Below are positions 61,301-63,943 of a DNA stretch of 64,000 nucleotides, piece after piece. The stretch is from Lichenostomus cassidix (Eukaryota > Chordata > Aves > Passeriformes > Meliphagidae), in the NCBI GenBank assembly GCA_008360975.2, contig CM039182.1, positions 43,288,491 through 43,352,490 on the forward strand, given 5' to 3'. The translations under genes and the position numbers were made by a program. The notes under the pieces are model-generated. The model saw nothing but the letters and a program-made list of their open reading frames with translations, ran no database searches and had not been told where the DNA came from. Positions within the stretch are counted from its first letter, which is position 1. Each line of letters begins with the position of its first letter.

Positions 61301-61771
61301 TTGATTCTATGGCAGGGTCTTCCCTTAGCAAAGGAAAGCCATCCCCACTTTACTGCTGCTTCCATGATGGAAGGTGAGATGGGCAATGCAGGTGGTTGGG
61401 GTTCTTTTGTAACTTATTTGGCATTATCAGAATAAAAAACACTGAGCAAGTCCAAAAATGGCCCCCACAAGCTATTCCACTTCATTGACTAAGAAATCAT
61501 AGTTTCTAGCATTCCTAGATTTCAAAGAATCTAAAGAAAAACTCCTAAATGTTCTTTTGCAAGGTGTCTGGTTGACTTAGATGGTGTATTTCAGTGTTAC
61601 CAGAGGGAATAAAGCTGTTCAATCACTCTGTAGAAGGAAAACTAATCGTCAGTATTTGTTTTCCTCCCGAAAGGCCCTGGAGTTGCTGGTTACCTCACTG
61701 CAGGGACAACGTCATCCGTAATGCCCAACGTTCCACCCCCAGTAGACAACGAAGTGGGAGATGTCAGCTAA
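13326..61771 (+). CDS. DNAJC13: DNAJC13 / RME-8, complete coding region (55 coding exons)
   Basis: Endosomal J-domain co-chaperone, 2240 residues when the exons below are joined; no frameshift or internal stop. Residues 1 to about 390 form the PH-like PI3P-binding region; K17, W20, Y24 and R26, which I recall as the phosphoinositide contacts, are all present. ARM/HEAT-like helices follow, with IWN-type repeats at about 775, 1202 (IWS), 1643 and 1929. A GYF_2-type stretch (WYFG...GPYSF) lies at about 975-1030. The J domain spans about 1298-1365 with HPD at 1332-1334. The tail carries YLT at 2206 and 2215. By family knowledge it recruits and stimulates HSC70 on early endosomes, where it acts with SNX1/retromer and the WASH complex subunit FAM21 in clathrin and membrane sorting. 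The start ATG has A at -3 and gives the conserved N-terminus MNIIREN. The human form is three residues longer at the C-terminus. Confidence 0.97.
13394..17665 (+). other. DNAJC13: Intron 2 (about 4.3 kb)
   Basis: AT-rich unique sequence with a T-rich tract just after the donor (about 13410-13440). I see no repeat family, RNA gene or credible alternative exon. Confidence 0.6.
17666..17741 (+). CDS. DNAJC13: DNAJC13 exon 3, residues 23-48
   Basis: Acceptor TATTCTAG/A, donor CAG/GTAACT. Carries Y24 and R26, the remaining recalled PI3P contacts, and the strand-rich start of the PH-like fold ([15 protein letters not shown]). Confidence 0.96.
18238..18387 (+). CDS. DNAJC13: DNAJC13 exon 4, residues 49-98
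   Basis: Acceptor TTGTCTAG/T, donor CTG/GTAAGA, phase 0 on both sides. Continues the PH-like region ([15 protein letters not shown]...[12 protein letters not shown]). Confidence 0.96.
18742..18783 (+). CDS. DNAJC13: DNAJC13 exon 5, residues 99-112
   Basis: A 42-nt exon between ACAG/AGATTC and CGG/GTAAGT, phase 0. Encodes [14 protein letters not shown], basic and polar. One of the smallest constitutive exons of the gene. Confidence 0.94.
19865..20065 (+). CDS. DNAJC13: DNAJC13 exon 6, residues 113-179
   Basis: Acceptor CTCTGCAG/A, donor TTG/GTGAGT, phase 0. Second PH-like stretch of the N-terminal region ([20 protein letters not shown] ... [10 protein letters not shown]). Confidence 0.96.
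20146..20179 (+). repeat. 17-bp perfect tandem duplication, AT-only
   Basis: TTATATTATTATATATT occurs twice back to back (20146-20162 and 20163-20179) in intron 6. AGATTAAGATATTT and AGATTAGGATATTT flank the pair, so the whole tract of about 50 bp looks like a slippage or duplication product. Confidence 0.8.
21255..21461 (+). CDS. DNAJC13: DNAJC13 exon 7, residues 180-248
   Basis: Acceptor TTTGCAG/C, donor TTG/GTAAGG, phase 0. Largest coding exon (207 nt). Encodes [20 protein letters not shown] and the end of the first PH-like unit. The following intron is only 83 bp. Confidence 0.96.
21545..21640 (+). CDS. DNAJC13: DNAJC13 exon 8, residues 249-280
   Basis: Acceptor TTTTATAAG/G, donor GAG/GTAAGG, phase 0. 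Encodes [20 protein letters not shown] and onwards. Confidence 0.96.
21781..21872 (+). CDS. DNAJC13: DNAJC13 exon 9, residues 281-311
   Basis: Acceptor TTTTTAG/G, donor AAAG/GTAACT, leaving phase 2. Encodes [18 protein letters not shown] and a basic stretch. Confidence 0.96.
22673..22839 (+). CDS. DNAJC13: DNAJC13 exon 10, residues 311-367
   Basis: Acceptor AACCCAG/A, donor CCAA/GTAAGC. Encodes the conserved [19 protein letters not shown] stretch followed by the acidic EEEVESLHL. Confidence 0.96.
22946..23025 (+). CDS. DNAJC13: DNAJC13 exon 11, residues 367-393
   Basis: Acceptor TTTCCAG/A, donor GAT/GTAAGA. Encodes [20 protein letters not shown]. Flanked by two of the short introns (106 and 79 bp). 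Confidence 0.96.
23105..23274 (+). CDS. DNAJC13: DNAJC13 exon 12, residues 394-450
   Basis: Acceptor TTAACTAG/G, donor AAA/GTAAGT. Start of the helical region ([19 protein letters not shown]...). Confidence 0.96.
24092..24191 (+). CDS. DNAJC13: DNAJC13 exon 13, residues 450-483
   Basis: Acceptor TCAAAAG/A, donor TGT/GTAAGT. Encodes the invariant [20 protein letters not shown]. The acceptor has a weak pyrimidine tract. Confidence 0.95.
24441..24548 (+). CDS. DNAJC13: DNAJC13 exon 14, residues 484-519
   Basis: Acceptor TTTTTGTAG/C, donor GTG/GTAAGT, phase 0. Encodes [20 protein letters not shown] and a helix ending LLEKFNSHV. Confidence 0.96.
25040..25195 (+). CDS. DNAJC13: DNAJC13 exon 15, residues 520-571
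   Basis: Acceptor AATTTCAG/G, donor CAG/GTAAGA, phase 0. ARM-like helices ([20 protein letters not shown] ... [10 protein letters not shown]). Confidence 0.96.
25925..25981 (+). CDS. DNAJC13: DNAJC13 exon 16, residues 572-590
   Basis: A 57-nt exon, TTCTAG/C to GAG/GTGAGA, phase 0. Encodes [19 protein letters not shown]. Followed by a 1.25 kb intron with nothing recognisable in it. Confidence 0.96.
27237..27358 (+). CDS. DNAJC13: DNAJC13 exon 17, residues 591-631
   Basis: Acceptor CCAAAG/G, donor TAG/GTATGT, leaving phase 2. Encodes [20 protein letters not shown] and [14 protein letters not shown]. Confidence 0.95.
28507..28582 (+). CDS. DNAJC13: DNAJC13 exon 18, residues 631-656
   Basis: Acceptor TTTTTCAG/GCAG, donor TTG/GTAAGT. 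Encodes [21 protein letters not shown] second AG four bases downstream would shift frame; only the first keeps the conserved reading. Confidence 0.95.
29607..29702 (+). CDS. DNAJC13: DNAJC13 exon 19, residues 657-688
   Basis: Acceptor TTTTTAG/C, donor ACT/GTAAGT, phase 0. Encodes [20 protein letters not shown] and [11 protein letters not shown]. Confidence 0.96.
29839..29982 (+). CDS. DNAJC13: DNAJC13 exon 20, residues 689-736
   Basis: Acceptor TCTGCAG/G, donor GAG/GTAAAA, phase 0. Encodes [20 protein letters not shown] and a helix ending MGIAQKE. Its donor is only moderate, and the next intron contains an in-frame microexon candidate. Confidence 0.96.
30376..30458 (-). repeat. CR1 LINE 3' fragment, antisense
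   Basis: AGAATCATAGAACAGCCTGG then GTTGGAAGGGACCTTAAGCA match the reversed CR1 3' end. About 85 bp is preserved, ending GGACAGGGACACC. Confidence 0.9.
31178..31192 (+). CDS. DNAJC13: Candidate 15-nt microexon between exons 20 and 21
   Basis: GACAGAAACAATATG is bounded by a long pyrimidine tract ending AATCAG and by the near-perfect donor GTGAGT. Exon 20 ends and exon 21 begins in phase 0, so inclusion adds exactly five codons (DRNNM) with no stop, between residues 736 and 737. A TGCATG Rbfox-type motif lies about 50 nt downstream, a position that in other genes favours inclusion in neurons or muscle. From memory a longer human isoform differs by a similar small amount; I have not verified this. 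Confidence 0.6.
31243..31248 (+). promoter_or_regulatory. TGCATG (Rbfox-type) splicing motif
   Basis: This hexamer is 50 nt downstream of the microexon donor, within a stretch rich in CTGCT. Rbfox proteins bind GCATG and promote upstream exons when it lies in the downstream intron. Its function here is inferred from position. Confidence 0.4.
31684..31766 (+). CDS. DNAJC13: DNAJC13 exon 21, residues 737-764
   Basis: Acceptor TTTTGCAG/A, donor ACAG/GTAAAA. Encodes a highly basic linker ([14 protein letters not shown]) then NWDLFYYR, the start of the first IWN-type repeat. Confidence 0.96.
32971..33124 (+). CDS. DNAJC13: DNAJC13 exon 22, residues 764-815, first IWN repeat
   Basis: Acceptor TTTCTTAG/A, donor GAG/GTAAAT. 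Carries [11 protein letters not shown] (IWN at about 775-777), the first of four IWN-type repeats characteristic of RME-8. Confidence 0.96.
33125..35296 (+). other. DNAJC13: Intron 22 (2.2 kb)
   Basis: Unique AT-rich sequence with short A and G runs and an AT dinucleotide run just before the acceptor. I recognise no repeat or RNA gene. Confidence 0.6.
35297..35400 (+). CDS. DNAJC13: DNAJC13 exon 23, residues 816-850
   Basis: Acceptor GTTACAG/G, donor ATC/GTGAGA. Encodes [20 protein letters not shown] followed by the acidic EEDETEESG. The following intron is only 79 bp. Confidence 0.96.
35480..35639 (+). CDS. DNAJC13: DNAJC13 exon 24, residues 850-903
   Basis: Acceptor TTTTTTTAG/A, donor AGG/GTAAGA. 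Encodes [20 protein letters not shown] and ARM-like helices. N855 (codon 35493-35495), the position of the human variant N855S reported in parkinsonism, is asparagine here. Confidence 0.96.
36596..36658 (+). CDS. DNAJC13: DNAJC13 exon 25, residues 904-924
   Basis: A 63-nt exon, GCAACAG/T to AAG/GTAAGG, phase 0. Encodes [20 protein letters not shown] plus K. Confidence 0.96.
37001..37102 (+). CDS. DNAJC13: DNAJC13 exon 26, residues 925-958
   Basis: Acceptor GCTAACAG/A, donor CAG/GTATGT, phase 0. ARM-like helix pair ([20 protein letters not shown] ...). Confidence 0.96.
37251..37355 (+). CDS. DNAJC13: DNAJC13 exon 27, residues 959-993, start of GYF_2 segment
   Basis: Acceptor CTTTTAG/A, donor GAG/GTACCC, phase 0. 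Encodes [20 protein letters not shown], the WYF...GPY signature of the GYF_2-type domain. The donor is weak (GTACCC) but the frame and the conserved protein support it. Confidence 0.94.
37747..37949 (+). CDS. DNAJC13: DNAJC13 exon 28, residues 994-1061
   Basis: Acceptor TTCAACAG/A, donor CAG/GTAAAC, leaving phase 2. Completes the GYF_2-like segment ([20 protein letters not shown]) and begins the next helical repeat ([15 protein letters not shown]). Confidence 0.96.
38399..38483 (+). CDS. DNAJC13: DNAJC13 exon 29, residues 1061-1089
   Basis: Acceptor with a long T tract, TTTTTAAG/G; donor CAG/GTAAGT. Encodes [20 protein letters not shown]. Confidence 0.95.
38715..38821 (+). repeat. CR1 LINE 3' fragment, sense
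   Basis: GATGATCTCCAGAGGTCCC and TTCCAACTTTAAATATTCTT match the CR1 3' end in sense orientation. About 105 bp is recognisable inside intron 29. Confidence 0.88.
38973..39127 (+). CDS. DNAJC13: DNAJC13 exon 30, residues 1090-1141
   Basis: Acceptor GATTTCAG/C, donor AAG/GTGAGG, leaving phase 2. Hydrophobic helices [20 protein letters not shown] and [12 protein letters not shown]. These belong to the ARM-like solenoid, not to a membrane span. Confidence 0.96.
39128..40062 (+). other. DNAJC13: Intron 30 (0.9 kb)
   Basis: Unique sequence; I see no repeat family or RNA gene. Introns 32 to 34, at 40442-41055, 41258-41904 and 42021-42863, are likewise featureless apart from T or A runs. Confidence 0.5.
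40063..40108 (+). CDS. DNAJC13: DNAJC13 exon 31, residues 1141-1156
   Basis: A 46-nt exon, TCTTCTAG/G to GAA/GTGAGT. Encodes [15 protein letters not shown]. Confidence 0.95.
40287..40441 (+). CDS. DNAJC13: DNAJC13 exon 32, residues 1157-1208, second IWN-type repeat
   Basis: Acceptor TTCTGTAG/A, donor GAG/GTAACT. Encodes [20 protein letters not shown] and the IWN-type motif AIWSNEMR, where serine replaces the asparagine, as I also recall for the human protein. Confidence 0.96.
41056..41257 (+). CDS. DNAJC13: DNAJC13 exon 33, residues 1208-1275
   Basis: Acceptor ACTTTTAG/G, donor CCG/GTAAGT. Encodes [20 protein letters not shown] and [12 protein letters not shown], the linker leading to the J domain. 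Confidence 0.96.
41905..42020 (+). CDS. DNAJC13: DNAJC13 exon 34, residues 1276-1314, start of J domain
   Basis: Acceptor TTATTTAG/G, donor CCA/GTAAGT, leaving phase 2. Basic helix [20 protein letters not shown]: the J domain begins at about S1298 with helix I. Confidence 0.96.
42864..42942 (+). CDS. DNAJC13: DNAJC13 exon 35, residues 1314-1340, J domain with HPD
   Basis: Acceptor TATTGCAG/A, donor AGG/GTATGT. Helix [15 protein letters not shown] is followed by the catalytic HPD tripeptide (codons at 42916-42924, residues 1332-1334), needed to stimulate HSC70 ATPase. The two residues at 1314-1315 are QN where I recall PH in human. Confidence 0.97.
43518..43653 (+). CDS. DNAJC13: DNAJC13 exon 36, residues 1341-1386, end of J domain
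   Basis: Acceptor TTTGTAG/G, donor GAAG/GTAAGC, leaving phase 1. Helix [23 protein letters not shown] closes the J domain at about 1365. Confidence 0.96.
44777..44961 (+). CDS. DNAJC13: DNAJC13 exon 37, residues 1386-1447
   Basis: Acceptor CTTTCAG/A, donor GAG/GTAAAT. Encodes [20 protein letters not shown] and [17 protein letters not shown]. Confidence 0.96.
45240..46041 (-). repeat. CR1 LINE, about 0.8 kb, antisense, diverged
   Basis: CR1-like phrases in reverse: CTCCTTATTAGACTTGTACTC, GAGACGCAGCTTCACCAGCA, GAGGAGGGCAATCACTGCCC and CTTGTTGAACTTCACAC. The 3' tip (near 45240) is poorly preserved. It looks like an older or different CR1 subfamily than the 10663 copy. It lies within intron 37, antisense to the gene. 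Confidence 0.88.
46255..46329 (+). CDS. DNAJC13: DNAJC13 exon 38, residues 1448-1472
   Basis: A 75-nt exon, CTCACAG/G to CAG/GTAAGT, phase 0. Encodes [20 protein letters not shown] and onwards. Confidence 0.96.
46522..46641 (+). CDS. DNAJC13: DNAJC13 exon 39, residues 1473-1512
   Basis: Acceptor TTTTGTAG/G, donor AAG/GTAAGT, phase 0. Encodes [20 protein letters not shown] and a cysteine-containing helix. Confidence 0.96.
46727..47162 (-). repeat. CR1 LINE 3' fragment, about 0.44 kb, antisense
   Basis: Reversed CR1: CACCTTTCACTAGACCAGG, CCATCCAACCTGGCCTTGA and GTACTGGAAGGCC. Minus-strand translation retains the CR1 ORF2 C-terminal flavour ([29 protein letters not shown]). It lies within intron 39. 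Confidence 0.93.
47892..48071 (+). CDS. DNAJC13: DNAJC13 exon 40, residues 1513-1572
   Basis: Acceptor CCCTCAG/A, donor CAG/GTAATG, phase 0. Encodes [20 protein letters not shown] and [19 protein letters not shown]. Confidence 0.96.
48408..48575 (+). CDS. DNAJC13: DNAJC13 exon 41, residues 1573-1628
   Basis: Acceptor TTTTCAG/GAG, donor GAG/GTGAGC, phase 0. Encodes [20 protein letters not shown] and the conserved [19 protein letters not shown]. The acceptor is a NAGNAG-like CAGGAG, so E1573 could in principle be skipped. Confidence 0.96.
49204..49317 (+). CDS. DNAJC13: DNAJC13 exon 42, residues 1629-1666, third IWN repeat
   Basis: Acceptor TTTCTTAG/A, donor AGA/GTAAGA, phase 0. Carries [18 protein letters not shown] (IWN at 1643-1645), the third IWN-type repeat. 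Confidence 0.96.
49653..49769 (+). CDS. DNAJC13: DNAJC13 exon 43, residues 1667-1705
   Basis: Acceptor GCTTAAAG/G, donor GAG/GTGAGA, phase 0. Encodes [20 protein letters not shown] and [13 protein letters not shown]. The acceptor has little polypyrimidine. Confidence 0.95.
50304..50481 (+). CDS. DNAJC13: DNAJC13 exon 44, residues 1706-1765
   Basis: Acceptor ACTTTAAAG/C, donor CCAG/GTAAGC, leaving phase 1. Encodes [20 protein letters not shown] and [16 protein letters not shown]1706 is V in human as I recall. Confidence 0.95.
51555..51646 (+). CDS. DNAJC13: DNAJC13 exon 45, residues 1765-1795
   Basis: Acceptor TTCTTACAG/G, donor GAG/GTAAAA. ARM-like helix [18 protein letters not shown] ([20 protein letters not shown] without the gap). 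A C/A-only tract of about 50 nt follows the donor in the intron. Confidence 0.95.
52007..52106 (+). CDS. DNAJC13: DNAJC13 exon 46, residues 1796-1829
   Basis: Acceptor CTTGCAG/G, donor TCAA/GTATGT, leaving phase 1. Encodes [20 protein letters not shown] and [10 protein letters not shown], typical ARM helices. Confidence 0.96.
52997..53071 (+). CDS. DNAJC13: DNAJC13 exon 47, residues 1829-1854
   Basis: Acceptor TTTTGACAG/G, donor AAAG/GTACAG (weak). Encodes [20 protein letters not shown]. Confidence 0.95.
53231..53343 (+). CDS. DNAJC13: DNAJC13 exon 48, residues 1854-1891
   Basis: Acceptor TTGTTACAG/G, donor AAG/GTAAGA. Encodes [20 protein letters not shown] and the helix [13 protein letters not shown]. 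Confidence 0.96.
53745..53914 (+). CDS. DNAJC13: DNAJC13 exon 49, residues 1892-1948, fourth IWN repeat
   Basis: Acceptor CTTTCTAG/G, donor TTGA/GTATGT, leaving phase 2. Encodes [20 protein letters not shown] and [12 protein letters not shown] (IWN at 1929-1931), the last IWN-type repeat. Confidence 0.96.
54287..54329 (+). CDS. DNAJC13: DNAJC13 exon 50, residues 1948-1962
   Basis: A 43-nt exon, CTTTTTAAAG/G to AAG/GTAAAA. Encodes [14 protein letters not shown]. It is among the more variable stretches of the protein; the human exon differs at several residues. Confidence 0.94.
54689..55066 (-). other. Unexplained minus-strand open frame in intron 50
   Basis: A 126-codon stretch open on the minus strand, well outside any DNAJC13 exon. 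The composition is protein-like (for example [18 protein letters not shown]), but the only upstream start is GTG and a TAG closes the frame just before it. I do not recognise the product. It may be chance or a fragment of an inserted, decayed coding sequence. Confidence 0.2.
55252..55425 (+). CDS. DNAJC13: DNAJC13 exon 51, residues 1963-2020
   Basis: Acceptor TTCAACAG/C, donor CAT/GTAAGA, phase 0. Encodes [20 protein letters not shown] and [20 protein letters not shown]. Confidence 0.96.
56377..56556 (+). CDS. DNAJC13: DNAJC13 exon 52, residues 2021-2080
   Basis: Acceptor TTTCTGCAG/G, donor GAG/GTACTG (weak), phase 0. Encodes [20 protein letters not shown] and [17 protein letters not shown]. 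Confidence 0.95.
56792..56932 (+). CDS. DNAJC13: DNAJC13 exon 53, residues 2081-2127
   Basis: Acceptor TCTGTACAG/C, donor CAA/GTAAGT, phase 0. Encodes [20 protein letters not shown] and [18 protein letters not shown] helices. Confidence 0.96.
57384..57527 (+). CDS. DNAJC13: DNAJC13 exon 54, residues 2128-2175
   Basis: Acceptor GTTTGCAG/G, donor CAG/GTGAGT, phase 0. Last ordered ARM-like helices, [20 protein letters not shown] and [14 protein letters not shown]. Confidence 0.96.
58338..58437 (+). CDS. DNAJC13: DNAJC13 exon 55, residues 2176-2209
   Basis: Acceptor TACTGTAG/G, donor ACAG/GTTAGT, leaving phase 1. Encodes [20 protein letters not shown] and the first YLT motif (2206-2208) of the tail. 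Confidence 0.95.
58438..61673 (+). other. DNAJC13: Intron 55 (3.2 kb), with a local GC-richer patch
   Basis: Longest intron of the 3' half. Mostly unique sequence. A patch at about 60170-60780 is GC-richer, with a CpG cluster near 60272-60306, and contains a 171-codon minus-strand frame of low-information composition. AATAAA occurs near 61607, shortly before the last exon. No known repeat or gene is recognised. Confidence 0.6.
61674..61771 (+). CDS. DNAJC13: DNAJC13 exon 56 (stop codon), residues 2209-2240
   Basis: Acceptor CTCCCGAAAG/G, which has a weak tract. Encodes [19 protein letters not shown] then a PPPVDNE tail ending GDVS and TAA at 61769-61771. It carries the second YLT motif (2215-2217). 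The human tail, as I recall it, continues three residues further (ending GYQT). Confidence 0.93.
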
Positions 61772-61919
61772 GGACTGAAAATCCTTGTGGAAGAAACAAA
61801 GGCAGACTGGCCAGTGATGAGGAACAGCACTTTCCTCCAATACATTGAAGTGAACTTACTGCCTTGCCAGGTGTTTATGACAGTGTTATTCCTTTTTTTC
61901 TATGACTTTTTTTTTCTAG

Positions 61920-61981
61920 GAAAAGTCAGTGATTCTAACTACCACACTGTAACACAAGAAAGCACTCTGTGGATCAGCTGA
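61920..61981 (+). CDS. DNAJC13: Candidate alternative last-exon coding segment
   Basis: A strong acceptor (a T tract ending TTTTTCTAG at 61919) lies within the 3' UTR. Joined to the phase-1 end of exon 55, it stays open for 20 codons, G then KVSDSN...TLWIS, before TGA at 61979-61981. It would replace the normal tail after residue 2208 and lose the second YLT. This is a prediction only; the tract could instead be a U-rich RNA-binding site. Confidence 0.3.
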
Positions 61982-62008
61982 AATGGGTACACAAGAATTT
62001 TTTCTTGT

Positions 62009-62016
62009 TGTACATA
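62009..62016 (+). promoter_or_regulatory. Pumilio-type site TGTACATA (3' UTR)
   Basis: Exact match to the PUF consensus TGTANATA in the sense strand of the 3' UTR. Confidence 0.5.
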
Positions 62017-62464
62017 AGCACATTTTGTTCCTTTATATTTGTTTACAAGACTGTGAATCAAACTTTCCTAGTTTTTATATTTTGTGGATTAGCATGACTG
62101 GAGTTGAGCTACAGTCTAGAGGAATTGGGCTAAAATAACTTTGACCTCACCAACCCCACTAAAAGGGCATCCCTTCTTTTCTCAGTCTGATGTGATCACT
62201 CCCGTTGAACATGACCTGAAAGGGTTTGTCCCTGCACCAGTTCACTCATGTCCTTAATCATTAACATTATCTTCTTCCTCAGATCAAACAGCATTAGACA
62301 TTTGTATGTATAACTGGCTTGACCAAATTGACAAAGCTTCAGCAAAAAAACCTTAAAAAGTTGACTTGTTATGTAAGAAATTAGTGTAATTGTGAAATGT
62401 TCTATACATTATCCAGTATATAAAAACTTTCTATATTGAGTGTACATTATACAGATCATTCATA

Positions 62465-62472
62465 TGTACATA
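62465..62472 (+). promoter_or_regulatory. Second Pumilio-type site TGTACATA
   Basis: Exact consensus match 10 nt upstream of the polyadenylation signal. A near-match (TGTACATT) lies some 25 nt further upstream. Confidence 0.5.
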
Positions 62473-62481
62473 AAATTTTAA

Positions 62482-62487
62482 AATAAA
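62482..62487 (+). terminator. DNAJC13: DNAJC13 polyadenylation signal AATAAA
   Basis: Canonical hexamer about 710 nt after the stop codon, followed by a GT-rich region starting about 35 nt downstream. It is the first canonical AATAAA after the stop codon. Cleavage is expected at about 62500-62515. Confidence 0.8.
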
Positions 62488-62510
62488 GGGAATTAAGAGC
62501 CTTGTTAATG

Positions 62511-63180
62511 AGATAAAGGCAGTGTTCTTGTGCAGCTGTTCTTTAAAGGTGTGGGAAATGAGAGCAGTCAGACCCCTTAATTGGAAGGTGGCTAAATATG
62601 GTCCCTGGGTATTCTTGGTCAGAAAAACACATTGTGCAGGTTTTGACAGCCTGGAGCAGAACTCCTGAACCACATGTGCTAGTACAGTGCAGGTGGTTTT
62701 GTATTTGAAGTGCATTTCAGTCACTGACTTTCTGATGCTCTCAACTTCCTAGAAAACATTCTTGGCAGGAAGCAAGAGGAAACTAAGGTGGATAGAAACA
62801 TAAACAAGGATTACTGCTTTTTCAAAAGAGGTTATAATCTTGGTTTTTAAGTATAATGAGGCAAGAAACTTCATGGAATGCTTCCAGATCTAGGTACTCT
62901 GCCACTGTACACCCCTGAGTGACCAGAGCAGCTGTAGCTGGACACCATTCAGGTGAGCACTCAGCTTGGGGCTCAAGGACAGAACTGACCACAGCCTCAT
63001 CCTGAAGACTGAGCCAAGCAGAGCCTGGTCTCCGCAGGCTCCAACAGGAAGGAGCTTGGAGGGGAGCTTGTTTGTTCATGCAAAGAGTAAACATTCGTGT
63101 CTGTAACTTAATTACCAGCCCTGTATAAAATGAAAAGTGATTATCCTAACTCCAGGAACTAGAGTTACCAATGGTGCAGT
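62511..63180. other. Downstream flank, nothing recognised
   Basis: Unique sequence after the DNAJC13 3' end. Short open frames only; no repeat tip or RNA gene seen. Confidence 0.5.
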
Positions 63181-63218
63181 GTATTGTGATCTGCCTGGTT
63201 CTGTTCCTGCAGGGGCAG

Positions 63219-63253
63219 GACCTGAGTTACGTTCTCTTGAAGTAACTCAGGTC
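63219..63253. repeat. 12-bp perfect inverted repeat with 11-nt loop
   Basis: GACCTGAGTTAC (63219-63230) and its exact complement GTAACTCAGGTC (63242-63253) flank an 11-nt spacer. A second, wider inverted pair, AGGTCAGAG (63249-63257) and CTCTGACCT (63292-63300), overlaps it. The half sites resemble nuclear-receptor AGGTCA motifs. Confidence 0.85.
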
Positions 63254-63327
63254 AGAGGGGATTGGTACAGGAGCAGAGTAGGTCTGTGTAACTCTGACCT
63301 TTGAGAACCTCAGAGAGGTGCATTGGG

Positions 63328-63336
63328 CATAAATAG
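63328..63336 (+). promoter_or_regulatory. TATA-like box CATAAATAG
   Basis: GGGCATAAATAGCAGAG lies about 30-40 nt upstream of AGGCCATGAACGG, a good Kozak ATG at 63366. The spacing suits a TATA promoter or an LTR U3/R boundary. I do not recognise an associated gene. Confidence 0.35.
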
Positions 63337-63365
63337 CAGAGCCTCTTTTGGTAGCAGCAGAGGCC

Positions 63366-63581
63366 ATGAACGGCACCCTGCCAAGCCAGCCAAAACATCA
63401 ACTCCTGGGGGAGGAAGGTGCACCTGGCCTTAGATGTATTTCAGAAAGAGTGGGAGCAGCTAGAACCAGGAGACAGGAGGAGGCTTGTGAGGGTGCACAA
63501 AAGGAGAGACAGAAGATAACAGGGCCATCTGTATGGGAAAATGGGGGGAGAGGTATTTGGAGAAGCACTGCAGAGCAATAA
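63366..63581 (+). CDS. Hypothetical 71-codon ORF after TATA-like box
   Basis: Starts at GCCATGA and encodes MNGTLPSQPKHQLLGEEGAP and a charged, R/E/G-rich remainder before TAA. There is no recognised domain, signal peptide or homology. It may be the first exon of an unseen gene, part of an old LTR-type repeat, or chance. Confidence 0.15.
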   Translation: MNGTLPSQPKHQLLGEEGAPGLRCISERVGAARTRRQEEACEGAQKERQKITGPSVWENGGRGIWRSTAEQ

Positions 63582-63904
63582 GCAAGCAGCAGCAGACAAA
63601 CTCCTCTACATGACCCCAGGCTCCTGTGTTGCCCTGAGCCCTGTTATTTGAGGGGAGCTGCGGGAATGACTAAGTGTAGTCTTAGTGATGAGGAAGGCAG
63701 CTGAGAGCAGGAACTGGGGAGGAGAGAGGAGTGGACTGCAGCTGAGCTTTGGAAAAGAAAATTAAAGGTATTGTCTTCAGTGTTTGCCATTTAATCAAAA
63801 ATTAAAAGTTTAGTCTAGCTTGCAATAAAGTAAACTCTGTGGGACTTCTGACTCAAAACTGTTATGTCTACAATGAAAGGATAAAGAGCTGTGATTCAGA
63901 ACAA

Positions 63905-63943
63905 AGAAAGCACTTTAGGCCTGTTAGAAAATAGATTTTTATT
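63905..63943 (-). terminator. Possible minus-strand polyadenylation site of a convergent gene
   Basis: Reading the minus strand, AATAAA (63938-63943) is followed about 20 nt on by a GT/T-rich stretch (GTGCTTTCTTTGTTCTG). In mammals ACAD11 lies next to DNAJC13 in convergent orientation, so this could be the end of its 3' UTR. The coding part would be outside the window. Confidence 0.3.

Larger units (their letters stand above)
61772..62510 (+). other. DNAJC13: DNAJC13 3' UTR (end approximate)
   Basis: About 740 nt from the stop codon to shortly after the AATAAA at 62482. It is AT-rich with a long U tract (61891-61917) and two exact TGTACATA Pumilio-type sites (62009 and 62465). The GT-rich stretch after 62520 (GTGTTCTTGTGCAGCTGTTC) fits a downstream cleavage element. 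Confidence 0.75.

Noticed and set aside
61868..61919. A 49-nt intron in the 3' UTR (CAG/GTGTTT to CTAG)
   Set aside because: Too short for vertebrate splicing and the donor is weak. The acceptor is more credible when paired with exon 55.
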